This document shows, piece by piece, positions 7,201 to 12,233 of a stretch of DNA of 20,354 nt (its first letter is position 1; every line of letters starts with the position of its first letter). Source of the DNA: a virus; IMG/VR virus record IMGVR_UViG_3300017917_001212, positions 1 through 20,354 of that record. One strand, 5' to 3'. The translations under genes and the position numbers were made by a program. The notes under the pieces are model-generated. The model saw nothing but the letters and a program-made list of their open reading frames with translations. It ran no database searches and was not told where the DNA came from.

Positions 7201-8190
7201 GTTAGGCTCACCTAGACTGTACACTGCATCTTGGTTGGCCACAATGTTGCCAGACTCAGCTTTTAAGTTAGCAGGTGTGTCCCAATACAGTTGTCCAACA
7301 CCGTTTGTGGTCAAACGTTGCCCTGGTGCGCCACCACCTACTGGAAAATTAAACAACGGAAACTCTGTTGCGCCATTTACGCGGAATCTCCAGTAGCGTT
7401 GTACACCTGCATCTGTGGTATGAAATTCAATACCATCAGTGGTATGGTTTACTGTGGCTTGATCGCCAGTCACATTATCTACCCAGCCAATTTTTACTTG
7501 ACCAGTGGCACCAGTTGTTTTAATACCAATAGTGGTATTAGCTGGTGTTAAGAAAAAGCTGTCGTTGTTTGTGGTCACATTGCCATTGGCCTGTAACTTG
7601 AACTGATATGCTCCATTGGTCAAGGTTGAGGCCACGTTGGCAACCGTGGCATTGATATTATCAATTGCCACTGCTTGTGTTGCAGCATTGGCCTGTAGAT
7701 TGGTAATTGCGCCAGACTGTGTGGCTGCATTGCCTAACAGTGTGGTAAGTTCGCCGGCTTGTGTGACCGCATTGCCCAACAGCGAACTGAGTTCAATGGA
7801 TTGAGCTGCTGCATTAGATACTAAATTGCTTAGTGCGCTGCCTTGTGTTGCTGCATTGCCTGTTAATGTATCAATCAAGCTGGCTTGTAGTGCGGCGTTG
7901 GCTTGCAAGCTGGTAATGGCCAATGCTTGAACCGCAGCATTGGCGTTTGCCGCAGTGATTTGTGCTGTAGTGGCATAGCCACTTAGGTTAATGTTGCCTA
8001 GTGCAATATCTTCAAGTTCACCAAAAGTTGCTAGTCTTGTGCCACCGACTGTGGTACCATCATGAACACGCAGAGTTTTCAAATCTGTGTCCATGGTAAT
8101 TTCACCACGCACACCAGAATACACACTGCTTACCGCGGTATTGCCACGCCCTACTAGAACCTTTTTAATCTGTATGTTTGCTGTAGCCAT
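4255..8190 (-). CDS. Giant tail-fibre protein with YadA-like and glycine-rich segments
   Basis: Encodes 1311 residues from ATG at 8190. That start lies four bases after the upstream stop and has a GGGGAA sequence upstream; an in-frame ATG at 8214 would overlap the preceding gene. The N-terminus (KVLVGRGNTA ... GEITMDTDLKTLRVHDGTTVGG) is the tail-docking domain also seen on fibre 1. Then come seven 14-residue coiled-coil-like repeats, a long Asn/Thr/Gly-rich beta region with GNLT-type turns, a glycine-rich segment, eight 16-residue YadA-head-like repeats, a short stalk, and a C-terminal domain of about 135 residues (YTPVWTSADGN ... GNGFVEGRYKQIGKVVHVYV ... FGSGEYKVSLP). That last module type is widespread at fibre tips and probably binds the receptor. 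It is the longest gene in the window and is co-directional with the other structural genes. Confidence 0.88.
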   Translation of the reverse strand: MATANIQIKKVLVGRGNTAVSSVYSGVRGEITMDTDLKTLRVHDGTTVGGTRLATFGELEDIALGNINLSGYATTAQITAANANAAVQALAITSLQANAALQASLIDTLTGNAATQGSALSNLVSNAAAQSIELSSLLGNAVTQAGELTTLLGNAATQSGAITNLQANAATQAVAIDNINATVANVASTLTNGAYQFKLQANGNVTTNNDSFFLTPANTTIGIKTTGATGQVKIGWVDNVTGDQATVNHTTDGIEFHTTDAGVQRYWRFRVNGATEFPLFNFPVGGGAPGQRLTTNGVGQLYWDTPANLKAESGNIVANQDAVYSLGEPNFRWKVLYSANVVVGAAGHQFLPNSVAEFSGNVNSYSQINFRNQRSGTAATTDYILTADNGTDTEYYLDVGLTNSGYDNTNPVNSLGNVITANDGYIYIQGNTANATGGNLALGVTTPGKHVTIFAGGVNDNNEVAKFDSTGVTVTGNLELTNGTTYSNSIVTLPTTTNGTTNSFLWKFSDLLVGNETVTLNWNLLGANANTFLIGTGLASTPGYFNFNGIDKTLGFISNSGTEGDGKLTFGANTNGGAGNVNDIELTTVTGNAYIRAGGDSWKFDNDGKLTAPGEVYGQYFTLRGGNGPGAEIGSLGYGGNVVTVHSYEGFRVETGAIESGPQWQFGTDGNLTLPGSIVSNDNILIDNREAGVVADISIYSADNILLQGADRTNAGEPEGGDINIYAGNGSPDNNTSGGGGGGDIQLSGGVGGTGNIISGGFGGTISISGGNGGDGSAVAEAGSGGSISITAGSGGQPNGGGGGFGGGIYITAGDTTDAALDRGSIILSSGEGGDETTIGGYVQISIPAVGTNPGGDWTFTGSGLTLEPPPNAEIFNPSLGNLTIGTVGNTIVRNIGGVTTYDWVFGDTGNLIAPGNIQAQNIRTVESTVHIGKDAGLTSQSANAVAVGTHAGRYDQDENTVAIGLLAGNNSQGGSSVAVGALAGANVQGVNSVAVGTSAAEQNQGNASTALGFVAGEYNQGNFAVAIGSGAAYTGQGDGAIAIGADASPINQGDYSIAIGAGASVNSLQPNNSIIIDATGTQLAATGAGLFVAPVREATSGNVLYYDAATKEITYSAGAYGNVEVDAYLQQLSTIAFTASPATISGVQNFVTSTANVTANLTVGGNITVTGNVNITGGEWREYTPVWTSADGNAAIGNGFVEGRYKQIGKVVHVYVAINFGSSTTFGSGEYKVSLPVPGRSVGMAILNLVMHDVGTRLYNSLAHNIYSTYNQSYDAVTLFWDTGVVTHNSPFTWTDGDYFVISGTYEAAS
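4975..5358 (-). repeat. Eight 16-residue YadA-head-like repeats in fibre 2
   Basis: Eight consecutive units of exactly 16 residues, each opening with a form of [AST]-[VIT]-A-[VIL]-G (AVAVG, TVAIG, SVAVG, STALG, AIAIG and so on) and most carrying NQG, SQG or VQG near the end. This is the pattern of the left-handed beta-roll head of YadA-type trimeric adhesins. Confidence 0.88.
5740..6032 (-). repeat. Glycine-rich beta segment of fibre 2
   Basis: About 95 residues in which short beta-prone words (DINIYAG, DIQLSGG, TISISGG, SISITAG, IYITAGD) alternate with Gly-rich turns, including runs of five or six Gly. The regular [S/T]-I-x-[I/L]-x-G-G spacing suggests stacked beta turns around a trimer axis. 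The repeat is irregular in length. Confidence 0.7.
7648..7941 (-). repeat. Seven tandem 14-residue coiled-coil-like repeats in fibre 2
   Basis: Seven uninterrupted units of exactly 14 residues (42 bases each) with the pattern N-A-A-x-Q-x3-I/L-x-x-L-x-x, lying directly after the N-terminal docking domain. The same unit type occurs in fibre 1, where it includes NAATQ words. Confidence 0.88.
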
Positions 8191-8194
8191 TTTA

Positions 8195-8692
8195 TTATAG
8201 TTCCCCAGCGTCAATCACGCCATCATAGATTGTGGTTGGCAACACCGGAGTATTTGAATAGTAACCACTTAGAACCTGCACAGGTAATCTAATGCTGTAG
8301 TTGTCATCTATGTACAAAGGTGTTTCGTCATTGGAATCCAAGTTGATCAACTTGACTGTGAATTCATAATGCCGTTGATCCAGTGCGTTCACTGTGGCTA
8401 CTGGAATTGTAAACATACCCAGTCCTTTGTCCTGAGTAATAAAGTTCACAGTAAAAGTCTCTACTGTGAGCTGGTTTTCAGGATCCTGTATGTCAACTTG
8501 CACATCGTACCCAGTTAAATCAACAGCCTTTTGGTCTTGATTTTTAGTCACAATGTGAATAGGGTTATCAATGCCCTGGTAGATTTTTATTGTTCTGCTG
8601 TACACGATCCTGTTCCTTGTGGTAAAGATAGCAGGATCAATGACCTGAATTTCCAGGATATTTTTGTACCAAAATGCTTCAATTGTTTGCAT
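8195..8692 (-). CDS. Probable baseplate or fibre-attachment structural protein
   Basis: Encodes 165 residues. The central part (PIHIVTKNQDQKAVDLTGYDVQVDIQDP through HYEFTVKLIN) has the alternating beta pattern of the immunoglobulin-like N-terminal domain of phage baseplate upper proteins: a polarised 'x-a-D-L-T-G-y' turn, then a sandwich. There is no signal peptide, coiled coil or enzyme motif. It is the first gene after a CATAAATA late-type promoter and lies four bases upstream of the chosen start of the giant fibre gene, so it probably belongs to the same late structural operon and may hold the fibre on the virion. The assignment rests on fold-like pattern and position, not on a recognised family signature. 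Confidence 0.6.
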   Translation of the reverse strand: MQTIEAFWYKNILEIQVIDPAIFTTRNRIVYSRTIKIYQGIDNPIHIVTKNQDQKAVDLTGYDVQVDIQDPENQLTVETFTVNFITQDKGLGMFTIPVATVNALDQRHYEFTVKLINLDSNDETPLYIDDNYSIRLPVQVLSGYYSNTPVLPTTIYDGVIDAGEL

Positions 8693-8717
8693 AGATCCGC
8701 TGTCCGTATTATTTTAG

Positions 8718-8725
8718 TATTTATG
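8718..8725 (-). promoter_or_regulatory. T4-late-type promoter CATAAATA for the fibre operon
   Basis: The minus strand has CATAAATA 26 bases before the start codon at 8692, the same variant and a similar setting to the box ahead of fibre 1. It lies back to back with a plus-strand TATAAATA at 8752-8759. Confidence 0.6.
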
Positions 8726-8751
8726 GAAAATAGATATCTGCTACCCTGGGC

Positions 8752-8759
8752 TATAAATA
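8752..8759 (+). promoter_or_regulatory. T4-late-type promoter TATAAATA ahead of the plus-strand methyltransferase
   Basis: An exact TATAAATA on the plus strand. The start codon at 8765 follows after five bases, which is where a T4 late transcript is expected to begin (about six bases past the box). There is no Shine-Dalgarno sequence between them. Confidence 0.65.
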
Positions 8760-8764
8760 TCTGC

Positions 8765-9427
8765 ATGACTACAGACTTTATCGAGCAATTGCCCAGCGCA
8801 TGGAAGGGACATAGAGGTTTTGCACACTGGCTGGTCCAGTATCTTCAGCCCAAGATCACTGTGGAACTGGGTGTGGATTATGGGTACAGTACGTTTGTGC
8901 TTGCACAAAACAATCCCGGGCAGGTGTACGGAATTGACTTATTTGAAGGCGATGCGCATGCTGGCCATAGGGATACTGAACAGTATCAAAAAGTATTGGA
9001 TTTTAAAACCCTGCACAGTTTTGATAATGTTCAATTGATCAAAGATAAATTTGACAATGTTAACGCCACTTGGACTAGCCCAATAGACATACTACACATT
9101 GATGGGCTGCACACCGGGGAAGCAGTTGAACACGATTTAGTAACCTGGAGTAGATTTTTTCACACTAACACTGTGGTGCTCATGCACGATGTATCAAGTT
9201 TTGAAGAAGTAGAAGATATATTTCTTAAAATACCGCAGCCTAAACTGAGATTTGTTCACTCAGGCGGGCTGGGCGTTTTGTGCCAGAACACAGAAATTTT
9301 ACGTGCTATAAAAACGCACTGGGTTGATGATATATTTGATGAGCACGAACTGGTTCATCCTGCTCGATATGATGTTGTCATGCGAAGGTATCGCAACGAC
9401 AACAATGTTAGATTAAGTCAGCCTTAA
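8765..9427 (+). CDS. SAM-dependent methyltransferase, class I (Methyltransf_24-like)
   Basis: Encodes 220 residues from ATG at 8765. Residues 33-43 (VELGVDYGYST) are the SAM-binding glycine loop. VYGIDLFEGDAHAGH (54-68) supplies the acidic residue that binds the SAM ribose. IDILHIDGLHTGEAVEHDL followed by VVLMHDV is the metal-binding D-x-H and H-D pattern of small-molecule or sugar O-methyltransferases related to CmcI and TylF. An earlier in-frame ATG at 8723 exists but lies upstream of the late-promoter box, so 8765 is preferred. The gene is on the strand opposite its neighbours, and its end overlaps the cupin gene by four bases tail to tail. A sugar or glycan substrate would fit the adjacent heptose genes, but that is inference. 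Confidence 0.82.
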   Translation: MTTDFIEQLPSAWKGHRGFAHWLVQYLQPKITVELGVDYGYSTFVLAQNNPGQVYGIDLFEGDAHAGHRDTEQYQKVLDFKTLHSFDNVQLIKDKFDNVNATWTSPIDILHIDGLHTGEAVEHDLVTWSRFFHTNTVVLMHDVSSFEEVEDIFLKIPQPKLRFVHSGGLGVLCQNTEILRAIKTHWVDDIFDEHELVHPARYDVVMRRYRNDNNVRLSQP

Positions 9428-9789
9428 CGAGCTGCTTGACTGTCTCCTGGCGCTACACGGTAATTGTCTTCCACGCTGTCCGGAGTACTTACTTCAATAA
9501 TTGTACCAGCTTCTTGACAGATCAGCTGATGCGGCTTGCAAGGCTCATTGTGCCACACATCTCCAGGTTTGAGATACTGTGTGTGCTCGGTTGCAGTCTT
9601 GGTATCAATCCATTTAACAAAAAACAATCCATCTAGCACATACCAGGTTTCTTCTTTGAACTGATGAAAGTGCATGCTGAATTTAGCACCAGTATTGAAC
9701 CGCATCAGCTTGCCACAATACCGGTCGTTGGTAGCCCAGATGTTTTCGTGGCCCCAACCTTTCTCCACAAATCCTTCTAGTCGTGTCAT
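9424..9789 (-). CDS. Cupin-domain protein (mannose-6-phosphate-isomerase-like)
   Basis: A 121-residue single-domain cupin. Metal ligands fit His40, His42 and Glu46 (HFHQFKEETWYVLDG), with the second cupin motif at PGDVWHNEPCKPHQL giving His87. The length matches stand-alone cupins of the ManC C-terminal type, which isomerise or bind sugar phosphates, but the reaction cannot be read from sequence. The start has an AAAGGAAA Shine-Dalgarno sequence and overlaps the stop of the heptose kinase gene as ATGA, so the two are translationally coupled. Position suggests a role in making or editing an activated sugar. Confidence 0.82.
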   Translation of the reverse strand: MTRLEGFVEKGWGHENIWATNDRYCGKLMRFNTGAKFSMHFHQFKEETWYVLDGLFFVKWIDTKTATEHTQYLKPGDVWHNEPCKPHQLICQEAGTIIEVSTPDSVEDNYRVAPGDSQAAR

Positions 9790-10538
9790 TGTATTTCCTT
9801 TAAACCGGGTGCATACACACCCACATGCTGCACTGTTACTGCACTGGCCCGCATGGCAAACTTTATAGCAGAAACAATGTCTTTACCGTTGTTTAGATAA
9901 CCGTAGGTAAGTGCTGCTAGGAAGGTATCTCCTGCACCGCATACATCAGTTACTTCGATTGCTGGCGCAGGATAAACAGTTCCTTGATATTTGGCACCAT
10001 CTTTGCCCAGTGTCACAATTAGGTCACTAGGAAAGGTTTTTGCCGCTTCAAACTCAACACTGTTGATTTTTACAAAGCAGCCGTCAAAACGATGCAGATC
10101 TGTTTTCTTGGTATCCACAAACACTGGTCCGTTGAAGTGAGTTCTAATGTTTTCAATGGTTTCGTAGTCCACGCTGCCTTTGTTATAGTCACTTACGACC
10201 ACTGCATCATATTCGTTGATGATACCGTAGTCAGGGCGTATTGCACGTGAGCTCATGTCTTGGTCAATTCTGCAGAGATGTTGTTTGCTTTTAAGATCGA
10301 TTACTCTGGTCTTAACGCAGGTTTTCATGCCGTGTACAAAGTCCACTTCACAGCCTAGTGCCAACAGATTTTCTTTAACATTAGCTGCCATACCGGGCAT
10401 GGTTTCCATATGACTGAAACTAACCACAGGCACAGGTGCTTCTGGGCTAATACGTTCTACCCAGCCATACTGATATTGATCGATGCCGTTGTCACCTACT
10501 AACAATATCTTGAATTTTTTTAGTTGTTGAATATCCAT
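9786..10538 (-). CDS. hldA: D-glycero-beta-D-manno-heptose-7-phosphate kinase-like (PfkB family)
   Basis: A 250-residue ribokinase-fold sugar kinase. It shows the HldA/HldE-N hallmarks: ERISPEAPVPVV (28-39), PGMAANVKENLLALG (48-62), KTRVIDL, VVVSDYNKGSV (113-123), NSVEFEA (159-165) and the catalytic GAGDTF (201-206, base Asp204). The family phosphorylates heptose 7-phosphate at C1 in ADP-heptose synthesis. Compared with the roughly 315-residue bacterial domain it is compact: segments are missing between VDFVHG and KTRVI and again after NSVEFEA. The usual GGAAN is GMAAN. The gene overlaps the end of the adenylyltransferase gene by 47 bases. In fused bacterial HldE the kinase comes first; here it is the second gene. 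Activity is likely but untested. Confidence 0.85.
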   Translation of the reverse strand: MDIQQLKKFKILLVGDNGIDQYQYGWVERISPEAPVPVVSFSHMETMPGMAANVKENLLALGCEVDFVHGMKTCVKTRVIDLKSKQHLCRIDQDMSSRAIRPDYGIINEYDAVVVSDYNKGSVDYETIENIRTHFNGPVFVDTKKTDLHRFDGCFVKINSVEFEAAKTFPSDLIVTLGKDGAKYQGTVYPAPAIEVTDVCGAGDTFLAALTYGYLNNGKDIVSAIKFAMRASAVTVQHVGVYAPGLKEIQ

Positions 10539-10890
10539 TTACCAATTGATAGAATTCTATAGCTTTGCAATGTTCGGCGCCAATGATTGGCTTGCCCACA
10601 TAATCCGAACCTTTGACCATAATGTCCGGTGCATATAACTTAATTATGTTTTCTAGTTCCTCGTCAGAATCAAATGTACACACGCTGTCAACTGCTCGTA
10701 GATTTTCTAACAGTAGCACACGTTCTGTTTGACTATTAACCGGACGGGAAGCACCTTTAAGTTGTTGTACTCTACGATCTGTGTCTATGGCCACTGTCAG
10801 TTGATCACCGAGGCTTCGAGCATAATTAAGCATCTCGATGTGTCCTCGGTGAACAATGTCAAACGTTCCATTTACAAATATCTTTTTCAT
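10492..10890 (-). CDS. hldC: D-glycero-beta-D-manno-heptose-1-phosphate adenylyltransferase-like
   Basis: A 132-residue nucleotidyltransferase of the cytidylyltransferase-like superfamily. GTFDIVHRGHIEML (8-21) holds the H-x-G-H nucleotide-binding motif (His14, His17). VKGSDYVGKP and the C-terminal GYSTTKKI correspond to the family's K-G-x-D-Y and I-S-T-T motifs. It resembles the C-terminal domain of HldE, which uses ATP to make ADP-heptose, the donor for lipopolysaccharide core heptose. The length is normal for a stand-alone enzyme. It starts on an ATGA overlap with the 76-residue gene and its end overlaps the kinase gene by 47 bases. GmhA and GmhB, the isomerase and phosphatase of the pathway, are not in this window; host enzymes could supply them. 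Confidence 0.87.
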   Translation of the reverse strand: MKKIFVNGTFDIVHRGHIEMLNYARSLGDQLTVAIDTDRRVQQLKGASRPVNSQTERVLLLENLRAVDSVCTFDSDEELENIIKLYAPDIMVKGSDYVGKPIIGAEHCKAIEFYQLVNGYSTTKKIQDIVSR

Positions 10891-11117
10891 TTACGCCGTT
10901 TTTTCCAGGTGTACCCAGTGCCATCAGGCAGTACTCCATTTTCCACAGCATCCACTCCATCCTGTCCCACACGGTTAGGGTCAGCACTGACCATGGTAAC
11001 AAAGGTCATGCCTTCATTACGAAACCGCTTGGTCAGTATAAGTGCATCATTTAGATCTTCGCAGTCCCAGTTGTAGGGCTTGTTGTTTTTTGGATCTGTG
11101 TAATAAATCTTGAACAT
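10887..11117 (-). CDS. Small phage protein, unknown function
   Basis: Encodes 76 residues with no family I can name. The N-terminal half alternates short strands and a helix (FKIYYTDP, WDCEDLNDALILTKRFRNEG, TFVTMVSADP). The C-terminus is basic (TWKKRRK). A strong AAAAAGGAG Shine-Dalgarno sequence supports the start, and an ATGA overlap couples it to the adenylyltransferase gene. It is the first coding gene after tRNA-Trp. The small alpha/beta layout could suit a binding or adaptor protein, but nothing in it points to a specific partner. Confidence 0.75.
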   Translation of the reverse strand: MFKIYYTDPKNNKPYNWDCEDLNDALILTKRFRNEGMTFVTMVSADPNRVGQDGVDAVENGVLPDGTGYTWKKRRK

Positions 11118-11145
11118 CTTAACTCCTTTTTGATTTTTATTATTA

Positions 11146-11221
11146 TGGCGTCCCGCCAGGGATTTGAACCCCGTCTTTTGGTTTTGGAGACCAACGTGCT
11201 GCCGTTAAACACTAGCAAGAC
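11146..11221 (-). tRNA. tRNA-Trp (anticodon CCA)
   Basis: A 76-base cloverleaf on the minus strand. The acceptor GTCTTGC pairs with GCGGGAC (two G-T pairs), the anticodon stem TTGGT/ACCAA encloses CTCCAAA, and the T arm carries TTCAAAT. The CCA end is encoded. It lies six bases downstream of tRNA-Ser and is co-transcribed with it. Confidence 0.92.
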
Positions 11222-11227
11222 ATAATT

Positions 11228-11322
11228 TGGCGGAGCGTATTGGATTCGAACCAATGATCCAGGTTTTTGCCCAGATGCTTTCTTAGCAGGAAAGTGCCTT
11301 CGACCAACTCGGCCAACGCTCC
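11228..11322 (-). tRNA. tRNA-Ser (anticodon GCT)
   Basis: A 95-base class II tRNA. The acceptor GGAGCGT pairs with ACGCTCC, with discriminator G and encoded CCA. The anticodon arm CTTTC-CTGCTAA-GAAAG gives GCT, reading AGC and AGU. A long variable arm is present, as expected for serine tRNA. A sigma70-type promoter ends ten bases upstream. Confidence 0.93.
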
Positions 11323-11331
11323 ATGTTTTGT

Positions 11332-11360
11332 ATTTTACTTAGTTTTTCATTGCTTGTCAA
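11332..11360 (-). promoter_or_regulatory. Sigma70-type promoter for tRNA-Ser and tRNA-Trp
   Basis: On the minus strand TTGACA (11360-11355), 17 bases, then TAAAAT (11337-11332). The -35 box contains the TGA stop codon of the DUF2452-type gene. The predicted transcript start is about three bases before the 5' end of tRNA-Ser. Confidence 0.75.
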
Positions 11361-11830
11361 CTGTTAATTTCGCGCCAGGTAAAATCTCCTAGCCATTGTA
11401 TTTTTGTTATGTATTCATAATGGTCTGGAACTCCTGTGCTCCAGTCATTTGGTCCCATGATACTTAACCCTGTGTTACCTTTTTTAGTGTCATTGTACAA
11501 CCAATAGCACTGTCCTGGATACAGTTTCATCTGATACGCTGCTGCATGCACCTGATCAGTTAGATCTAACCTTTTCTTTATATCTGCTGCTTGCTTTTGT
11601 AGCACTGCAACCAGTTCCATGATCCTATCATATTCCTGCTGAGCATACATCCTAGCAGTGTTAAGCATGAGATCTTTTTGTTCTTTAACTGGTACTAGAT
11701 CAAACTTGGGGCCACCTGCTTCTGTAGGATATGCTGTTACATTACGATTAAAGAATGGTATTAGAGAGTCGCCCACCTCGGAATCGTAACTGTCTCTGCC
11801 TTTGGCTGAGTTAGACTTAGTTTTTCGCAT
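11357..11830 (-). CDS. DUF2452-type phage protein, unknown function
   Basis: Encodes 157 residues from ATG at 11830. A longer frame would begin inside the upstream tRNA and is rejected. A helical middle (residues 55-90, VKEQKDLMLNTARMYAQQE onward) is followed by a compact C-terminal part (YPGQCYWLYNDTKKG, LSIMGPNDWSTG, IQWLGDFTWREI). This fits the DUF2452 family, found in T4-like phages and in cellular genomes, whose role is unknown. There is no clear Shine-Dalgarno sequence; the start lies 22 bases after the tRNA 3' end, so its leader may be made by tRNA processing. The family call is from memory of its conserved words and is moderately sure. Confidence 0.75.
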   Translation of the reverse strand: MRKTKSNSAKGRDSYDSEVGDSLIPFFNRNVTAYPTEAGGPKFDLVPVKEQKDLMLNTARMYAQQEYDRIMELVAVLQKQAADIKKRLDLTDQVHAAAYQMKLYPGQCYWLYNDTKKGNTGLSIMGPNDWSTGVPDHYEYITKIQWLGDFTWREINS

Positions 11831-11851
11831 GCAATTACTTAGTTGGGGAAT

Positions 11852-11941
11852 TGGTCCCACGGTGCGGAATCGAACCGCATCCTGGGTCTTATCTGGACGA
11901 AAGGCTTATAAGGCCTCCTGCTCTCCATGAGCTACCGTGGG
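11852..11941 (-). tRNA. tRNA-Ile (anticodon TAT) with an unusually long variable region
   Basis: A 90-base tRNA-like gene with encoded CCA and discriminator A. The acceptor CCCACGG pairs perfectly with CCGTGGG, the anticodon arm GAGGC-CTTATAA-GCCTT gives TAT (reading AUA), and the T arm TGCGG-TTCGATT-CCGCA is perfect. The D arm GCTC-ATGGA-GAGC has a very short loop. Twenty-one bases separate the anticodon arm from the T arm, far above the 4-5 usual for isoleucine tRNA, and they do not form an obvious long stem. The tRNA call is sure; the amino-acid identity is less so. Confidence 0.75.
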
Positions 11942-12004
11942 AATACTGTCACCAACTGTGTTGGTTTGATATTCGTGCAGTAGTATAGAGCTGTTTCATA
12001 TGTT

Positions 12005-12012
12005 TATTTATC
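12005..12012 (-). promoter_or_regulatory. Possible late-type box GATAAATA in the tRNA cluster
   Basis: The minus strand reads GATAAATA, one base from TATAAATA, in the 72-base gap between tRNA-Leu and tRNA-Ile. It could drive tRNA-Ile and the DUF2452-type gene late in infection. It is weaker than the other late boxes because no gene start follows at a close distance. Confidence 0.35.
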
Positions 12013-12013
12013 C

Positions 12014-12098
12014 TGGTGCGACTGGCCAGAATCGAACTGGCACGCCTTGCAGCGAGAGATTTTAAGTCTCTTGTGTCTACCGATTTCACCACAGTCGC
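12014..12098 (-). tRNA. tRNA-Leu (anticodon TAA)
   Basis: An 85-base class II tRNA. The acceptor GCGACTG pairs with CAGTCGC, with discriminator A and encoded CCA. The anticodon arm AGAGA-CTTAAAA-TCTCT gives TAA, reading UUA. The variable arm and the GCCAG-TTCGATT-CTGGC T arm are well formed. Confidence 0.95.
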
Positions 12099-12120
12099 GT
12101 TAAATTTTTACTAACAAATT

Positions 12121-12196
12121 TGGTGGGCCCACTTGGGTTTGAACCAAGGACCAACGGATTATGAGTCCGCTGCTCTTACCACTGAGCTATAGGCCC
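12121..12196 (-). tRNA. tRNA with anticodon CAT (Met elongator or Ile2)
   Basis: A 76-base cloverleaf: acceptor GGGCCTA with TGGGCCC, discriminator A, encoded CCA, anticodon arm CGGA-CTCATAA-TCCG and T loop TTCAAAC. The CAT anticodon could be an elongator Met tRNA or a lysidine-modified Ile tRNA that reads AUA. The TTGGTC after the anticodon stem resembles E. coli ileX more than its elongator Met tRNA, but this is not decisive. Confidence 0.92.
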
Positions 12197-12204
12197 AAAG
12201 CATA

Positions 12205-12233
12205 ATTTTACATTAAATTTTAAATTGTGTCAA
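12205..12233 (-). promoter_or_regulatory. Sigma70-type promoter for the tRNA cluster
   Basis: On the minus strand TTGACA (12233-12228), 17 bases, then TAAAAT (12210-12205). The -35 box contains the TGA stop of the methyltransferase gene. The predicted start is about two bases before tRNA(CAT). The layout is the same as the promoter ahead of tRNA-Ser. Confidence 0.75.

Noticed and set aside
8531-8764. Longer start for the plus-strand methyltransferase (from 8531 or 8723)
   Set aside because: It would overlap the divergent gene and lie upstream of the TATAAATA box; family-like sequence begins at 8765.
11831-11860. Start of the DUF2452-type gene at 11860
   Set aside because: The first ten codons would lie partly inside the 3' end of tRNA-Ile.
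11951-11965. Six-base-pair hairpin ACCAAC-TGT-GTTGGT in the tRNA gap as a terminator
   Set aside because: Short stem with no U tract on either strand; probably chance.
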